A DNA stretch of 64,000 bases from Marinomonas alcarazii. GTDB lineage: Bacteria > Pseudomonadota > Gammaproteobacteria > Pseudomonadales > Marinomonadaceae. The stretch covers positions 90,325 through 154,324 of the forward strand of contig NZ_QKLW01000009.1 of NCBI RefSeq assembly GCF_003208215.1, written 5' to 3'. The position numbers and the translations under genes were made by a program. Of this stretch, positions 63,788 through 64,000 are shown one piece after another. The notes below the pieces were generated by a model that was given only the letters and a program-made list of their open reading frames with translations, ran no database searches and was not told where the DNA came from. Within the stretch, counting starts at the first letter, position 1, and every line of letters starts with the position of its first letter.

Positions 63788-64000
63788 CCACTGACACGGA
63801 GAATAACGCAAGCGAAGGTTTGCACTTACCAAGGTAAGTAAGTTGAACAAGGTGTCAAACGCTCTTTAAAATAGATAATCAGATAATTTGTGTGGGCGCT
63901 CGCTGGAGGCTTCAGAAGATCCTTTTAGGATCAAAAAAATTGAAGTCTTGCGAAACGTCTAACACGTCAATTCGCTTTATGTTGGCTTATTGTTTTTAGG
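63788..64000 (+). promoter_or_regulatory. rRNA operon leader (partial), with boxB and boxA antitermination elements
   Basis: A boxB-like hairpin (ACTTACC-AA-GGTAAGT, 63824-63839) precedes boxA CGCTCTTTAAAA (63860-63871), close to the consensus TGCTCTTTAACA. TAGATAATCAGATAATTTGTGTGGGCG follows in two parts, as in gammaproteobacterial 16S leaders. GATCC-TTTTA-GGATC (63918-63932) forms a processing-type stem, flanked by CTTCA/TGAAG. No 16S sequence is reached before the window end. Confidence 0.85.

Noticed and set aside
1..64000. Insertion sequence, prophage, integron, CRISPR or defence island
   Set aside because: No transposase, integrase, direct-repeat array or known defence gene is visible; gene content is core throughout.

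Overview
The window looks like chromosomal DNA of a marine gammaproteobacterium, most likely Marinomonas or a close Oceanospirillales relative. This rests on gene order: ypjD-ffh-rpsP-rimM-trmD-rplS, ygfB-pepP-ubi, rppH-ptsP-lgt and alaS-lysC-csrA-tRNA-Ser all follow gammaproteobacterial or pseudomonad order. A Na+-pumping oxaloacetate decarboxylase, an Fbp-type iron importer and a moderate GC content also fit. Almost everything is core genome. I see no insertion sequence, prophage, integron or CRISPR array.

Layout. 1-0.4 kb: end of greB. 0.5-2.8 kb: a divergent SoxR module, in which soxR faces an MFS efflux gene and a flavin reductase-like gene across a SoxR-type operator. 2.9-6.8 kb: DUF72, a YqfO-like protein, Nudix, CorB-like and YpjD/CcsA-like genes. 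6.9-14.9 kb: ffh, rpsP-rimM-trmD-rplS, dsbC, hom-thrC, rsmE. 15-17.5 kb: a membrane diguanylate cyclase and a sugar MFS permease. 18-24 kb: recJ, folD, ygfB-pepP-ubiI. 24-30 kb: an iron ABC importer (fbpABC) flanked by two HDOD genes. 30-38.5 kb: rlmI, a HAD phosphatase, rppH-ptsP-lgt, a P-loop kinase, thyA, folA-yjbQ. 38.5-44 kb: a PAS protein with a degenerate GGDEF domain, rlmJ, ilvD and an EAL-HDOD protein. 44.1-44.4 kb: a CsrB/RsmZ-type small RNA beside fdxA. 44.9-51.6 kb: mutS, pncC, recA with a LexA box, an unknown coiled-coil membrane protein, recX. 51.7-58.6 kb: dadA-alr, alaS, lysC, csrA. 58.7-59.2 kb: tRNA-Ser(GCT) and three identical tRNA-Arg(ACG). 59.2-63.7 kb: dusC and oadGAB. 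63.7-64 kb: promoter and antitermination leader of an rRNA operon running off the end.

The strongest non-coding observation is the region at about 44143-44394. It has at least 13 GGA motifs, many in the loops of short hairpins, and ends in an intrinsic terminator. It lies next to fdxA, the same neighbour as rsmZ of Pseudomonas. Its expected protein target, CsrA, is encoded 14 kb downstream in the same window. The window also carries two GGDEF-type proteins, one EAL-HDOD protein and two HDOD proteins, outputs that Csr/Gac systems often control. Functional assignments rest on recognised motifs and gene order read by eye. No database search was run.
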